This document shows, piece by piece, positions 1-8,091 of a DNA stretch of 64,000 nucleotides. A program made the translations under genes and the position numbers. The stretch lies in contig NZ_CP147012.1 of assembly GCF_037126285.1 (NCBI RefSeq), positions 2,502,001 to 2,566,000 of the forward strand, given 5' to 3'. The notes under the pieces are model-generated. The model had not been told where the DNA came from and ran no database searches. It saw only the letters and a program-made list of their open reading frames with translations. The stretch is from Bernardetia sp. MNP-M8. GTDB taxonomy: Bacteria > Bacteroidota > Bacteroidia > Cytophagales > Bernardetiaceae. Numbering within the stretch: the stretch's first letter is position 1; each line of letters opens with the position of its first letter.

Positions 1-297
1 ACCAATAATTAAACAGATAAGTACCAATGACATAAATTGCCATCCACCTTCAATAAACTTTTCTTTGATAGCTTCGTGAGTTGTTTGTTCTGGAACAAGG
101 GCAGCAGCAGCAGCGTCAGCATCTGCTTTTACTTTTGCAGCAGCAGCTTCTTCTTCCATTTTTTGCACATTGGCAATAGAATCATTTACTCTATCTATAG
201 AGTCTTGATTTACCATCATTTCGCTGTCATCTTGAGCGTGCGTTGTACCAATAGCGAAAAAGCAGATTAGGGCAAGCAGAGAAAATAATTTTTTCAT
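1..297 (-). CDS. exbB: MotA/TolQ/ExbB proton channel family protein, 5' part (C-terminus off window)
   Basis: The gene starts at an ATG on the minus strand (295-297) and runs off the left edge, so only the first 99 residues are visible. They show a signal-like hydrophobic N-terminus (KKLFSLLALICFF), a low-complexity Asp/Glu/Ala linker at about residues 25-75, then THEAIKEKFIEGGWQFMSLV entering the first membrane segment. That layout, with periplasmic acidic/alanine linker and a KFIEGG..FM..VL motif, is characteristic of Bacteroidota ExbB/TolQ proteins, which energise TonB-dependent outer-membrane transport with ExbD using the proton motive force. The conserved channel segments themselves are outside the window, so the family call rests on the N-terminus only. 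Confidence 0.8.
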   Translation of the reverse strand, partial: MKKLFSLLALICFFAIGTTHAQDDSEMMVNQDSIDRVNDSIANVQKMEEEAAAAKVKADADAAAAALVPEQTTHEAIKEKFIEGGWQFMSLVLICLIIG

Positions 298-758
298 ATT
301 AGTCTGAGTGATTTACGGAGTAAATAATCTTATAGGTTAAGATATTAGGTTTAGCAGTTTGGGCTAAGGGTGTAAAATTAAAATTGACAATAAATTAAAC
401 TAAAATTAAATAGACTTTATTATTCATTTAGAATAGTGAGTGATTCAATTTTAACTTATTAATAAAACAATATTTGACAAAGTAATAAAATTTCAATCAA
501 AAAAAATAATGTTTTCAGTGTCAACAAAGATTTTTGCTGAAAAATTATTTTAGAATTAACACAAACCATAAAATTCTATTACTACAAATGTTTCAGTGTT
601 TTGTAATTTCACAAAATACAATTGAAACTAGCAATAGTAGATTAAGAATACATTTTATGTCCTAAAAGTAACATTTTAGTTTGAGATAATCAAAAAAAAA
701 TAATTCAAGTATAAATTAGTGTTCCTAATACGTCTATTTTATAGATTTTTTGTTTTTG
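298..758. other. AT-rich intergenic region between exbB and tRNA-Ser
   Basis: No convincing coding sequence or structured repeat is seen. It must hold the exbB promoter (minus strand) and the 3' end of the tRNA-Ser transcript. No clear TTTG-N19-TAnnTTTG pair was identified. Confidence 0.5.
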
Positions 759-846
759 CAGAGAGGAAGGGATTCGAACCCCCGATGCCCTTTTGGGGCA
801 TACTCGCTTTCCAAGCGAGCTCCTTAAGCCACTCGGACACCTCTCT
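759..846 (-). tRNA. tRNA-Ser (anticodon GGA)
   Basis: Read on the minus strand, a 7-bp acceptor AGAGAGG/CCTCTCT encloses a class II tRNA of 88 nt. Visible parts are the D arm (GTCCGAGTGGC), an anticodon loop CTTGGAAAG with GGA, a long variable arm (TGCCCCAAAAGGGCA) and the T loop GGTTCGAATCC. The discriminator base is G, as expected for serine. CCA is not encoded. Confidence 0.97.
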
Positions 847-1182
847 AAAGTTTATCTATTTTTGAGTAAAGTATCTTTTATTCTTTATTCTATCTACAAA
901 TAAATTAAGAAAAAACACGGTATGCAAATTTTATTTCATTTTTTTTGATAATATATCCAAACTTATTTTAATAATATGCGTATAAGCATTTTTTATCTTC
1001 AAAAAATGTTCAAAATCAAAACTTTATCAAAAAAAATATCAATACATCTATATTTGCTGTCCTTTGAAGAGATACAAGGTTTGAGAATCTATCAAAATCA
1101 TGTATTTTGTGCTTAATTAGGCTTTTCTACAAATCTATCAACACTTAGGAAATGATTTTATTTTCCTTTATATCAACTGCAC
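847..1182. other. AT-rich intergenic region between tRNA-Ser and the membrane protein
   Basis: Divergent intergenic region that should contain the promoters of tRNA-Ser (minus) and the 1183 gene (plus). A minus-strand TAAGTTTG (-7-like box, plus coordinates 958-965) is identical to the tRNA-Cys -7 box but lacks a clear TTTG at the right distance. No coding sequence seen. Confidence 0.4.
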
Positions 1183-2673
1183 TTGGAGAACAACTTAGAT
1201 ATACAAACCAACAAAATAGAAGATTCGATTAAGATTGATTTGAACACTTCGAAAAGTGGACAAGGCTCAAAGAGAATCTACAAACGCCCTGAACTTCCTA
1301 TTACGGCTGTTTTGGGAAGTGCTTTTCTTATATACGGTATTCTTTACCATGCTGCTGCATTTGCTGTTTTGGGAGCTGTCTTTTCGTATGATAGAAGTAG
1401 TAGTGAAACAACTATTTTGATGAATATTCGGGATATTAGTTACATTGTTTTTACAATTGTAGGAGCTATCATTGTTCCTCGTTGGTCTGCTCGTAATATA
1501 ATTGTTGCTTGTTTGTCATTAATGGCAATTTGTGCTATTGCTGTATCTTTCCAAACTCACAACTTTGCATTAGCTGAATTTTTATTTTTCTTAACAGGAG
1601 GGTCTTTTGCGCTTGTTCGTTTGGCTGCATACTGGCTTCTTAGTTTAGAATCAAAGAAGAAAGGACAACATGCAAGGCGAATAATGCACTTAGAAGGAAT
1701 GTACTTACTGGGAGTTGCTCTTAGTTATATTCTCTTTTTACCTTATATTCAAGATATTGATTCTTCTTGGACTCAAGCCTATTGGATTCTTTTGCCTTTT
1801 TTGGCTATTGCTATTGGTTTTCAGTTTTTACATTATCATTATCCTTTACGTTCTATTCCTGAGTCTTGGAAAAATGAGTTTCGTCATGCTCGTAAATCAC
1901 TGAATGGTTTATTAATTAATTCTATTCTCTTACTTTCCATTTTTTGTGTATTTATTGCTTCTATTATTTATGTTCATTTTGAAGAATGGGCAAATGTTTT
2001 TGCAGTCACACTTATAGATTTAAAAAACAGACAATTTTATGATTTAGGTGCTTTAGCTATTATTTTCTTAGTGATGGCAATTAGTCGTTTACTTATTGGG
2101 ACTCTTTTACAACGAGCAGGGCGTTTTATGATTTTTGTTTTTTGTGTTGTAGGGTTTATGTGTTTAGTGCTTTGGAATGGAGATATTTTTAGTAGTCAGA
2201 CCATTTATCCTGCGTCTGTTTTCAATGACATTTCACCTTATTCATTGCTTCTCCCTGCAACAGCCTTTTTCTTAGCCCCTATTTTGCCTTTGATTTATGC
2301 TGTAGTGATTACACAAGCTTCAGAAAGACAGCAACCTCTTGTAATTGGGCTTTTATTAGGAGTAACAATGTTAGGCAAACTTTTATTTACTTCTCTTTCT
2401 GCTAAATCGTATAAATATTTTGTAGATTATACAGCTTTTTATTTGATACTAATTCCTCTTGCATTGCTTTTAGTTTTGTTTTTCTTGGCATATTCGGATT
2501 TAAGTAGAGACTCAAGACTATTCCATAGAAAAAAAAGAAAATCAAATAAATCTAAAAAGACTAGAAGAACAATAAAACGTAGATTTAAACAAGTTAGAAA
2601 AGAAGAGAAAAAAAATCAAGGCTTAGACAAAGATTTGGAATGGATAGAGGAAGAAGAGAATGAAGATATATGA
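1183..2673 (+). CDS. multi-spanning membrane protein, MFS-like (unknown substrate)
   Basis: 496-residue integral membrane protein with about 12 hydrophobic segments between residues 38 and 440. It ends in a strongly basic, probably cytoplasmic tail (RKKRKSNKSKKTRRTIKRRF) that finishes in an acidic cluster (EWIEEEENED). Length and spacing fit a major-facilitator-type carrier, but I do not see a canonical MFS loop 2-3 motif, so neither substrate nor direction can be named. The start is taken as TTG because an in-frame stop lies at 1153 and there is no in-frame ATG before the first membrane segments; the true start is uncertain by some tens of residues. It is monocistronic in appearance, 154 bp upstream of the acyl-CoA synthetase. 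Confidence 0.6.
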   Translation: MENNLDIQTNKIEDSIKIDLNTSKSGQGSKRIYKRPELPITAVLGSAFLIYGILYHAAAFAVLGAVFSYDRSSSETTILMNIRDISYIVFTIVGAIIVPRWSARNIIVACLSLMAICAIAVSFQTHNFALAEFLFFLTGGSFALVRLAAYWLLSLESKKKGQHARRIMHLEGMYLLGVALSYILFLPYIQDIDSSWTQAYWILLPFLAIAIGFQFLHYHYPLRSIPESWKNEFRHARKSLNGLLINSILLLSIFCVFIASIIYVHFEEWANVFAVTLIDLKNRQFYDLGALAIIFLVMAISRLLIGTLLQRAGRFMIFVFCVVGFMCLVLWNGDIFSSQTIYPASVFNDISPYSLLLPATAFFLAPILPLIYAVVITQASERQQPLVIGLLLGVTMLGKLLFTSLSAKSYKYFVDYTAFYLILIPLALLLVLFFLAYSDLSRDSRLFHRKKRKSNKSKKTRRTIKRRFKQVRKEEKKNQGLDKDLEWIEEEENEDI

Positions 2674-2827
2674 TGATGTTCTCATTTTATTATGATACTA
2701 TTTTTATAAAATATGAGATTATTGTTAAAATTATTGTCTTGTATATTTGTTATCTTGAAAGATATTTTTATTAAATATTAATTCGACAACATCAACATTC
2801 TTTCTTAAAGACCTAAATATATAAACT

Positions 2828-4369
2828 ATGATTAACCTTTCTGTTATTTTAGAAGATAGTGCTAGAAAGTTTCCCAACAAGGACGCTTTTATTTTTATGG
2901 ACAAACATTTCAGTTATAACCAAATAAATGCTGCTGCTAATCAAGTGGCAAATGGTTTGGTGAGAAATGGAATAAAAAAAGGCGATAGAGTAGCCCTAAG
3001 TTGTTTGAATTTACCTTTTTTCCCTATTGCTTATTTTGGTATTCTTAAGGCTGGAGCTATTGTAGTTCCACTTTCGGTGTTATTAAAAAGAGATGAAATT
3101 GAGTATCATTTGAAAGATTCTGGAGCGAAAGCCTACTTCTGTTTTGAAGGCACTGCTGAGCTACCTATGGCTATTGAAGGTAAAGCAGGATTTGATGCTA
3201 CCACTAGCTGTGAACAATTCTATGTAATTACTGGAAATCCAGCTGCTCCTTCTCCTATTGAAAATACAGAAACTCTAGGTTCATTAATAGCTAATCAGTC
3301 ACCGATTTTTGAAAACATACAAACTTTAGCAGATGATACAGCCTTAATTATTTATACTTCTGGTACTACTGGAAAGCCCAAAGGTGCTGAATTATCGCAC
3401 TCCAATCTGATACATAATGCTATGCTTTCTACAGATATTACAGACTTAAATCGTGATGACAAACAGCTTATTGTTTTGCCATTGTTCCACATTTTTGCTA
3501 TGACAGTATTGATGAATGCTGGATTGTATAAAGGAGCTACTAGCGTACTCTTACCTAGATTTGATGCCGAAACTGTATTGGAATTAATGCAAAAACATAC
3601 GGTAACCGTTTTTGCAGGAGTTCCGACTATGTATTGGGGATTACTCAATTATGAAAATACTAAATTTGACTTAAAGGCAATAGCTAAAAATCTCAAAACA
3701 TGTGTTTCTGGTGGTGCTGCATTGCCAGTAAATGTATTAGAGGAATTTGAGGCAAAATTTGAAGTGCCAATATTAGAAGGGTATGGAATGTCAGAAGGTT
3801 CTCCAGTTGTTACCTTCAACCAAAAAACTGTTGGTAAAAAGGCTGGTTCTGTTGGTACTCCTGTTTGGGGTGTGGAAGTGAAAATAGTAGATGAAAATGA
3901 TAACGAAATGCCAATCGGAGAAAAAGGAGAGCTTATTTACCGAGGACACAATGTAATGAAAGGTTATTTTAATAGACCTGAAGAAAATAAAGTAACACTG
4001 AAAAATGGTTGGCTATATTCTGGAGATGTTGCAATAAAAGATGAAGATGGCTTTTTCTTTATTGTCGATCGGACAAAAGAAATGATTATTCGAAAGGGAC
4101 TAAACGTATATCCTAGAGAAGTTGAAGAGGTAATAATGAAACATCAGGCAGTATCAATGGTAGCAGTAATAGGTGTGCCAAATGATGAATCAGGCGAAGA
4201 GATAAAGGCGTGTGTAGTAGTGCATAAAGGAAAAGAAGTTTCAGAAGAAGAACTAATGGCTTATACTAAAGAGCATATTGCAGCGTACAAATATCCACGC
4301 ATTATTGAGTTTATGGACGCACTACCTATGAGTGCCACAGGAAAAATATTAAAGAAAGAATTGAGTTAA
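2828..4369 (+). CDS. fatty-acid acyl-CoA synthetase (AMP-forming)
   Basis: 513 residues, normal for ANL-superfamily adenylating ligases, which convert a carboxylic acid, ATP and CoA to acyl-CoA via acyl-AMP. Motifs are in order: P-loop YTSGTTGKPKGAELSH (about residue 177), adenine-binding GYGMSEGSP (about 319), GWLYSGDVA and the hinge DRTKEMIIRKGLNVYPREVE (about 415), and the C-terminal catalytic lysine region PMSATGKILKKEL. The overall shape is that of FadD/long-chain type ligases used in beta-oxidation or lipid recycling; chain length cannot be read from sequence. ATG start at 2828 puts the first conserved block at the usual position. It stands alone, followed by a repeat element and tRNA-Cys. 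Confidence 0.88.
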   Translation: MINLSVILEDSARKFPNKDAFIFMDKHFSYNQINAAANQVANGLVRNGIKKGDRVALSCLNLPFFPIAYFGILKAGAIVVPLSVLLKRDEIEYHLKDSGAKAYFCFEGTAELPMAIEGKAGFDATTSCEQFYVITGNPAAPSPIENTETLGSLIANQSPIFENIQTLADDTALIIYTSGTTGKPKGAELSHSNLIHNAMLSTDITDLNRDDKQLIVLPLFHIFAMTVLMNAGLYKGATSVLLPRFDAETVLELMQKHTVTVFAGVPTMYWGLLNYENTKFDLKAIAKNLKTCVSGGAALPVNVLEEFEAKFEVPILEGYGMSEGSPVVTFNQKTVGKKAGSVGTPVWGVEVKIVDENDNEMPIGEKGELIYRGHNVMKGYFNRPEENKVTLKNGWLYSGDVAIKDEDGFFFIVDRTKEMIIRKGLNVYPREVEEVIMKHQAVSMVAVIGVPNDESGEEIKACVVVHKGKEVSEEELMAYTKEHIAAYKYPRIIEFMDALPMSATGKILKKELS

Positions 4370-4375
4370 TATTCA

Positions 4376-4559
4376 CTATTCTAGGACTAAGGAATATAAA
4401 ATGAATAAATTTACATTTTGAAAAATTCACGCATTAATAAACAAGGTTAAAACCCTGTTCAATTAAAAAACTACCTTATGAATTATAAATTGTACAGGGT
4501 TTCAACCCTGTTTTATAGATAGCTAAAAATGTAAATTTATTTTTTTAGTCTTCCTAAGA
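4376..4559. repeat. nested inverted-repeat (MITE-like) element
   Basis: Two nested inverted repeats share one centre. The outer arms 4405-4419 and 4526-4540 (ATAAATTTACATTTT and its reverse complement) match 15/15, and sequence outside them is still partly complementary (TCTAGGACTAA against TCTTAGGAAGACTAA). The inner arms 4445-4464 and 4488-4507 (core AACAGGGTTNNAACC) match 18/20. A degenerate copy of the inner arm lies at 58606-58625. No ORF is inside. This fits a non-autonomous mobile or REP-like element; no target-site duplication was established. Confidence 0.5.
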
Positions 4560-4570
4560 TACTTTTAATA

Positions 4571-4603
4571 AAAAAAGACTTGTCAAAATGACAAGTCTTT
4601 TTA
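4571..4603 (-). terminator. intrinsic terminator of tRNA-Cys (bidirectional)
   Basis: Perfect 9-bp stem GACTTGTCA/TGACAAGTC with a 3-nt loop, flanked by A-run and T-run. On the minus strand it lies 15 bp after the tRNA-Cys 3' end and is followed by a T-tract. Confidence 0.8.
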
Positions 4604-4617
4604 TTACAAGTGTTATG

Positions 4618-4688
4618 AGGTTGCGAGCGGATTCGAACCGCTGTACACGCTTTTGCAGAGCGTTGCCTAGCCGCTCGGCCACGCAACC
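4618..4688 (-). tRNA. tRNA-Cys (anticodon GCA)
   Basis: Minus-strand 71-nt cloverleaf: acceptor GGTTGCG/CGCAACC, D arm GGCCGAGCGGCTAGGC, anticodon loop CTCTGCAAAAG with GCA, T loop GGTTCGAATCC, discriminator U as required for cysteine tRNAs. CCA is not encoded. Confidence 0.97.
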
Positions 4689-4695
4689 TTTTTAT

Positions 4696-4733
4696 TTTGC
4701 ACTCTCTAAAGTTTGTGTTTTAGAGAGTGCAAA
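4696..4733. repeat. 15-bp perfect dyad overlapping the tRNA-Cys promoter
   Basis: Arms 4696-4710 and 4719-4733 (TTTGCACTCTCTAAA and its exact complement, 8-nt loop) lie immediately upstream of tRNA-Cys. The outer arm overlaps the -7 promoter box. It could be an operator, an attenuator-like leader hairpin or a dispersed palindrome. Confidence 0.7.
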
Positions 4734-4760
4734 CTTACGAATCTTAATTGATTTTGCAAA
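4730..4760 (-). promoter_or_regulatory. Bacteroidota-type promoter of tRNA-Cys
   Basis: On the minus strand TTTG (4757-4760), a 19-bp spacer, then TAAGTTTG (4730-4737) match the TTTG-N19-TAnnTTTG consensus exactly. Predicted start of transcription is about 4723. Confidence 0.7.
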
Positions 4761-4806
4761 GTAAAAGTTCATTTTTATAGAAAAAACTAATAAAAATATT
4801 TTTTTC

Positions 4807-6132
4807 TTACTTGACTACTTCTCCAAACAAATCAAATTCTTCTACTTTATCTATCTTAACATTAGCAAAATCGCCTATTCGTAGATATACTTTTCTTGCA
4901 TCTACCAAAACTTCATTATCTACTTCTGGCGAATCAAATTCAGTTCTGCCAATAAAATAATTTCCTTCTTTTCTATCAATAAGGGTCTTATAAATCTTAC
5001 CTATTTTTTCTTGATTGAGTTCTAAAGAAATTCCTTGTTGGATTTCCATAATCTCAGCAACACGTTCTTGTTTTTCTTCTTCACTTAAAGTATCAGGCAT
5101 TGAATGCGAATGTGTGTCTTCTTCATGAGAATAAGAAAATACGCCCAATCTATCAAAACGCATTTTTTCTACAAAATCTAATGTTTCTTCGTGGTCTTCT
5201 TGTTCTTCATGGGGGTGTCCTGCAATAAGTGTTGTACGAATAGCAATTTCAGGCAATTTCTGACGGATAGAATCAATTAATTCCTCTGTTTTTTCTCTTT
5301 TAATTCCTCTACGCATTGCTTTCAAAACTTTGTTCGAACCACTTTGCAAAGGAATATCTAAATAATTACAGATTTTTTCATGCGCTTTCATTGTATCAAT
5401 GATTTCTATCGGAAAGCCTGTTGGATATGCATAATGCAAACGAATCCATTCAATTCCTTCAATATCAGCTAATTTTTCTAAAAGCTCAGATAAAGCCCTT
5501 TTTCTATAAATATCAATTCCGTAATAGGTTAATTCTTGTGCAATCAACATAATTTCTTTTGTACCTCTTGCAGCCAAGTTTTTAGCTTCTTGAACTAATT
5601 CTTCCATCGGACGAGAAACATGTTTTCCACGCATCAAAGGAATGGCACAAAACGAACATGCTCTATCACAACCTTCTGAAATTTTGAGATAAGCAAAATG
5701 CTGAGATGTTGTGGTAAGGCGTTGCCCCAAAAGTTCGTGCTTATAATCGACATTGAATCTATTGAGGATTAAAGGCATATCTAATGTACCAAACCAATCA
5801 TCAACTTCTCCAATTTCGCTAGAAAGTTCGTCTTTATAACGATGCGACAAACAACCCATAACATATAATTTATCAATTTCGCCTCTTCCTTTTGCTGCTG
5901 CGTAATCTAAAATTGTATTGATAGATTCTTCTTTTGCTTTTTCTATAAAACCACACGTATTGATAATAATAACATTTGGTTCTTCAATTTTCTTTTTGGT
6001 TTCTAACTGATGATGAGCATCAATTTCATTTGCACGAAGTTGAGTGAGTATATTTTCAGAATCAACAAGGTTTTTTGAGCAGCCTAATGTGATTATATTT
6101 ACTTTATCTTTTTTGATTGTACCCGTTTTCAT
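4807..6132 (-). CDS. rimO: ribosomal protein S12 methylthiotransferase RimO
   Basis: 441-residue radical-SAM methylthiotransferase that adds a methylthio group to an aspartate of ribosomal protein S12. The N-terminal UPF0004 domain carries the auxiliary-cluster cysteines C18 (TLGCSKN), C60 (NTCGFI) and C94 (VMGCLSHR). The radical-SAM cluster is C155-x3-C159-x2-C162 in EGCDRACSFCAIP. A C-terminal TRAM domain (about 375-441) follows. GCSKNLVDSE separates RimO from its relative MiaB. It is a single gene on the minus strand, with its 3' end 119 bp from the tRNA-Cys. Confidence 0.95.
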   Translation of the reverse strand: MKTGTIKKDKVNIITLGCSKNLVDSENILTQLRANEIDAHHQLETKKKIEEPNVIIINTCGFIEKAKEESINTILDYAAAKGRGEIDKLYVMGCLSHRYKDELSSEIGEVDDWFGTLDMPLILNRFNVDYKHELLGQRLTTTSQHFAYLKISEGCDRACSFCAIPLMRGKHVSRPMEELVQEAKNLAARGTKEIMLIAQELTYYGIDIYRKRALSELLEKLADIEGIEWIRLHYAYPTGFPIEIIDTMKAHEKICNYLDIPLQSGSNKVLKAMRRGIKREKTEELIDSIRQKLPEIAIRTTLIAGHPHEEQEDHEETLDFVEKMRFDRLGVFSYSHEEDTHSHSMPDTLSEEEKQERVAEIMEIQQGISLELNQEKIGKIYKTLIDRKEGNYFIGRTEFDSPEVDNEVLVDARKVYLRIGDFANVKIDKVEEFDLFGEVVK

Positions 6133-6213
6133 TTACTGTTATATTTTGGAAGCTAGTTTTATTTTTCAAAAATAAAAAAGCTAATGGATTTGTCTTCTTT
6201 AGAAATAAGGATG

Positions 6214-6244
6214 CAAAATTACACAAAAAATAACAGAAAACATA
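6214..6244 (-). promoter_or_regulatory. probable rimO promoter
   Basis: Minus strand TATG (6241-6244, one mismatch to TTTG), 19-bp spacer, TAATTTTG (6214-6221) matching TAnnTTTG. It is about 80 bp upstream of the rimO ATG. Confidence 0.45.
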
Positions 6245-6390
6245 AGTTATAAATTTTAAAATAAAATAATAAATACTTGATTTTCAGTAAGATAAATTAT
6301 CTCTTTATGAAGAGACTTTCTTAAAAGCTTTTTAGTAGTTTATACAGTAAATGAACAAAATAATACTTCAGCAAATAATTTATTGAAAGA

Positions 6391-6421
6391 AAAAAGGCAG
6401 GACAAAATGCCCTGCCCTTTA
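6391..6421 (-). terminator. intrinsic terminator downstream of the DJ-1/PfpI gene
   Basis: On the minus strand a GGCAGG/CCTGCC hairpin runs into a TTTTTTC tract 27 bp after the stop codon of the 6448-7143 gene. The rest of the 315-bp gap (6133-6447) holds the rimO promoter and nothing else recognisable. Confidence 0.75.
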
Positions 6422-6447
6422 GTTTTCTCTAAACGATTTTTTATAAC

Positions 6448-7143
6448 TTAGACAACTTCAACTTCTTTAAGTTCTCTTTTTAGTGTTTGTCCAAGAGGAG
6501 TTGCTGAAGCTGGGTTTTGTCCTGTAATCAGTCTTCCATCAACTACTACTTTTGCTTCACCATTTGCAGCCTGATGAAACTTTGCGCCACGCTCACGAAG
6601 TTTTGATTCTACCAAAAATGGAACTACATCTTCTAATCCTTGTTCTTTTTCTTCTGAATCAGTAAATGAATTGACATCTTTTCCATCTACTAAATAAGAG
6701 CCATCACTTAATTTTAGATTTACAAGAGCTGCTGCACCATGACAAATTGAAGAAACAATTCCTCCACTTTCATAAATAGTAGCTGCAATTTTTTGAAGTT
6801 CTTTGTTTTCTGGAAAATCCCAAACTGTTCCATGTCCACCTGCAAAAAATATTGCTTTGTAATCAGATGGTTTTATTTCAGACGGTTTTTTTGTGTTTTC
6901 TACTCGGTTTCGGTATTTTTCATTGTGCCAAAACTCTTTATTTATTTCGTCATCTAAATCAAAAGCTGTCACAGGTGCATGTCCACCTTTCGGACTTACA
7001 AAATTGATTTCATAACCTGCATCATGCAATACCTTCCAAGGATGTGATACTTCGCTCAAATGATAACCTGTTTCTTTTCCTGTATCGCCAAGTTTGTTGT
7101 GGCTAGTAAGGACAAATAAAATTTTTTCTTTTTGCTCTGCCAT
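6448..7143 (-). CDS. type 1 glutamine amidotransferase-like protein, DJ-1/PfpI family (Hsp31-like)
   Basis: 231 residues. The nucleophile elbow GGIVSSICHGAAAL places the catalytic Cys at C134 with H135, and the conserved acidic partner is E31 in GYHLSEVSHPW. The FFAGGHGTVWDFPE segment (99-112) is typical of the Hsp31/YDR533C branch, whose members act as glyoxalase III, deglycase-like or holdase proteins under carbonyl or thermal stress. The C-terminus ITGQNPASATPLGQTL is also characteristic. The protein is cytosolic, with no signal peptide. It appears monocistronic with its own terminator. The exact reaction cannot be told apart within this family. Confidence 0.88.
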   Translation of the reverse strand: MAEQKEKILFVLTSHNKLGDTGKETGYHLSEVSHPWKVLHDAGYEINFVSPKGGHAPVTAFDLDDEINKEFWHNEKYRNRVENTKKPSEIKPSDYKAIFFAGGHGTVWDFPENKELQKIAATIYESGGIVSSICHGAAALVNLKLSDGSYLVDGKDVNSFTDSEEKEQGLEDVVPFLVESKLRERGAKFHQAANGEAKVVVDGRLITGQNPASATPLGQTLKRELKEVEVV

Positions 7144-7390
7144 AATCTAATAAGTTGTTTAAAAAATGAATATTAAAAAATAGTTTAGATAAAAATAAAT
7201 ATTTTATGAATCATAAAACAAGTTCTAAACTGCATTATAAAACACCTTTCTTATTGAATTGTTTGGATTTTTTAAATATTGAATATAATCTTATCATTTT
7301 TTAAAATTTATCATCTTTACCAAAAAACTGCTCTTATTTATGTAATTTTGAATATCCTTTTGATATAAACCTACAAACTAACTAGCCCCA

Positions 7391-8083
7391 ATGAAAAAAA
7401 AACTACAAAAATTTACTTTAGTGCTACTTTCTGTTTTTACTCTAACTTCTTGTTTTGAGCTTCGTGAAGAAGTGTATATAAAGAAAGATGGTTCAGGAAC
7501 TTACTCACTTACTGTCGATTTAAGTGGACGCAAACAAGAAATTGCTATCACTACTTCGCTTACAGATTCTACACAAGAAGAAAAAAACTTTGTTGCCAAT
7601 ATTGAAAATGTAATTCAGAAAAGTAGTGAGAGTTTTTCTGAGATTGGAGGAATTACACACGTTGAATATACAACTGATTATGAAAATTATTTGACAGGTT
7701 TTAGCTTTGATTTTGATAACGTAGAATCACTTACGGCAGCACTTAATCAACTCAATACCGAACCTGCCCCTTCAAAACCTGCTTTTGAATTCTCTAAGCG
7801 TACTTTTGAAAGAAATAATACACATTATCTCAAACCACTTTTAGAACGAGCAAAAGAAAGACAACAAACACCAGAAGACGAAGCAACAAAACGTTTTCAA
7901 GATTATGTTTTTGAGTCTGCTAACTATGTTTTTATTGTTCGTACAGAAGGCAAAATCAAAAAATATTCAAATAAAAAAGCGACTTATTCTTCTGATGATA
8001 AAAATGAAATTGTTTTGAATTATAGTTTTTCAGAACTTCTTTCTGGTAGAGCTAATTTGGATAATAAAATGAAATTGAGATAA
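7391..8083 (+). CDS. putative lipoprotein of unknown function
   Basis: 230 residues with a type II signal peptide: KKKLQKFTLVLLSVFTLTSC, lipobox LTSC with the lipidated Cys at 21. The mature start FELREEVYIKKDGSGTYSL resembles bacterial lipoproteins that begin with a two-strand motif, but I cannot name a family. The remainder is mixed alpha/beta and polar. The stop lies 8 bp before the LpxL-like acyltransferase gene, so the two are very probably cotranscribed and this may be an envelope protein. A TAATTTTG -7-like box lies at 7343-7350. Confidence 0.65.
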   Translation: MKKKLQKFTLVLLSVFTLTSCFELREEVYIKKDGSGTYSLTVDLSGRKQEIAITTSLTDSTQEEKNFVANIENVIQKSSESFSEIGGITHVEYTTDYENYLTGFSFDFDNVESLTAALNQLNTEPAPSKPAFEFSKRTFERNNTHYLKPLLERAKERQQTPEDEATKRFQDYVFESANYVFIVRTEGKIKKYSNKKATYSSDDKNEIVLNYSFSELLSGRANLDNKMKLR

Positions 8084-8091
8084 AAACTACT

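Noticed and set aside
37-270. 77-residue plus-strand ORF at the left edge
   Set aside because: Antisense to the ExbB/TolQ coding sequence; its Ser/Phe-rich composition is the shadow of Ala/Glu codons.
3352-3648. 98-residue minus-strand ORF
   Set aside because: Antisense to the acyl-CoA synthetase core, no independent support.
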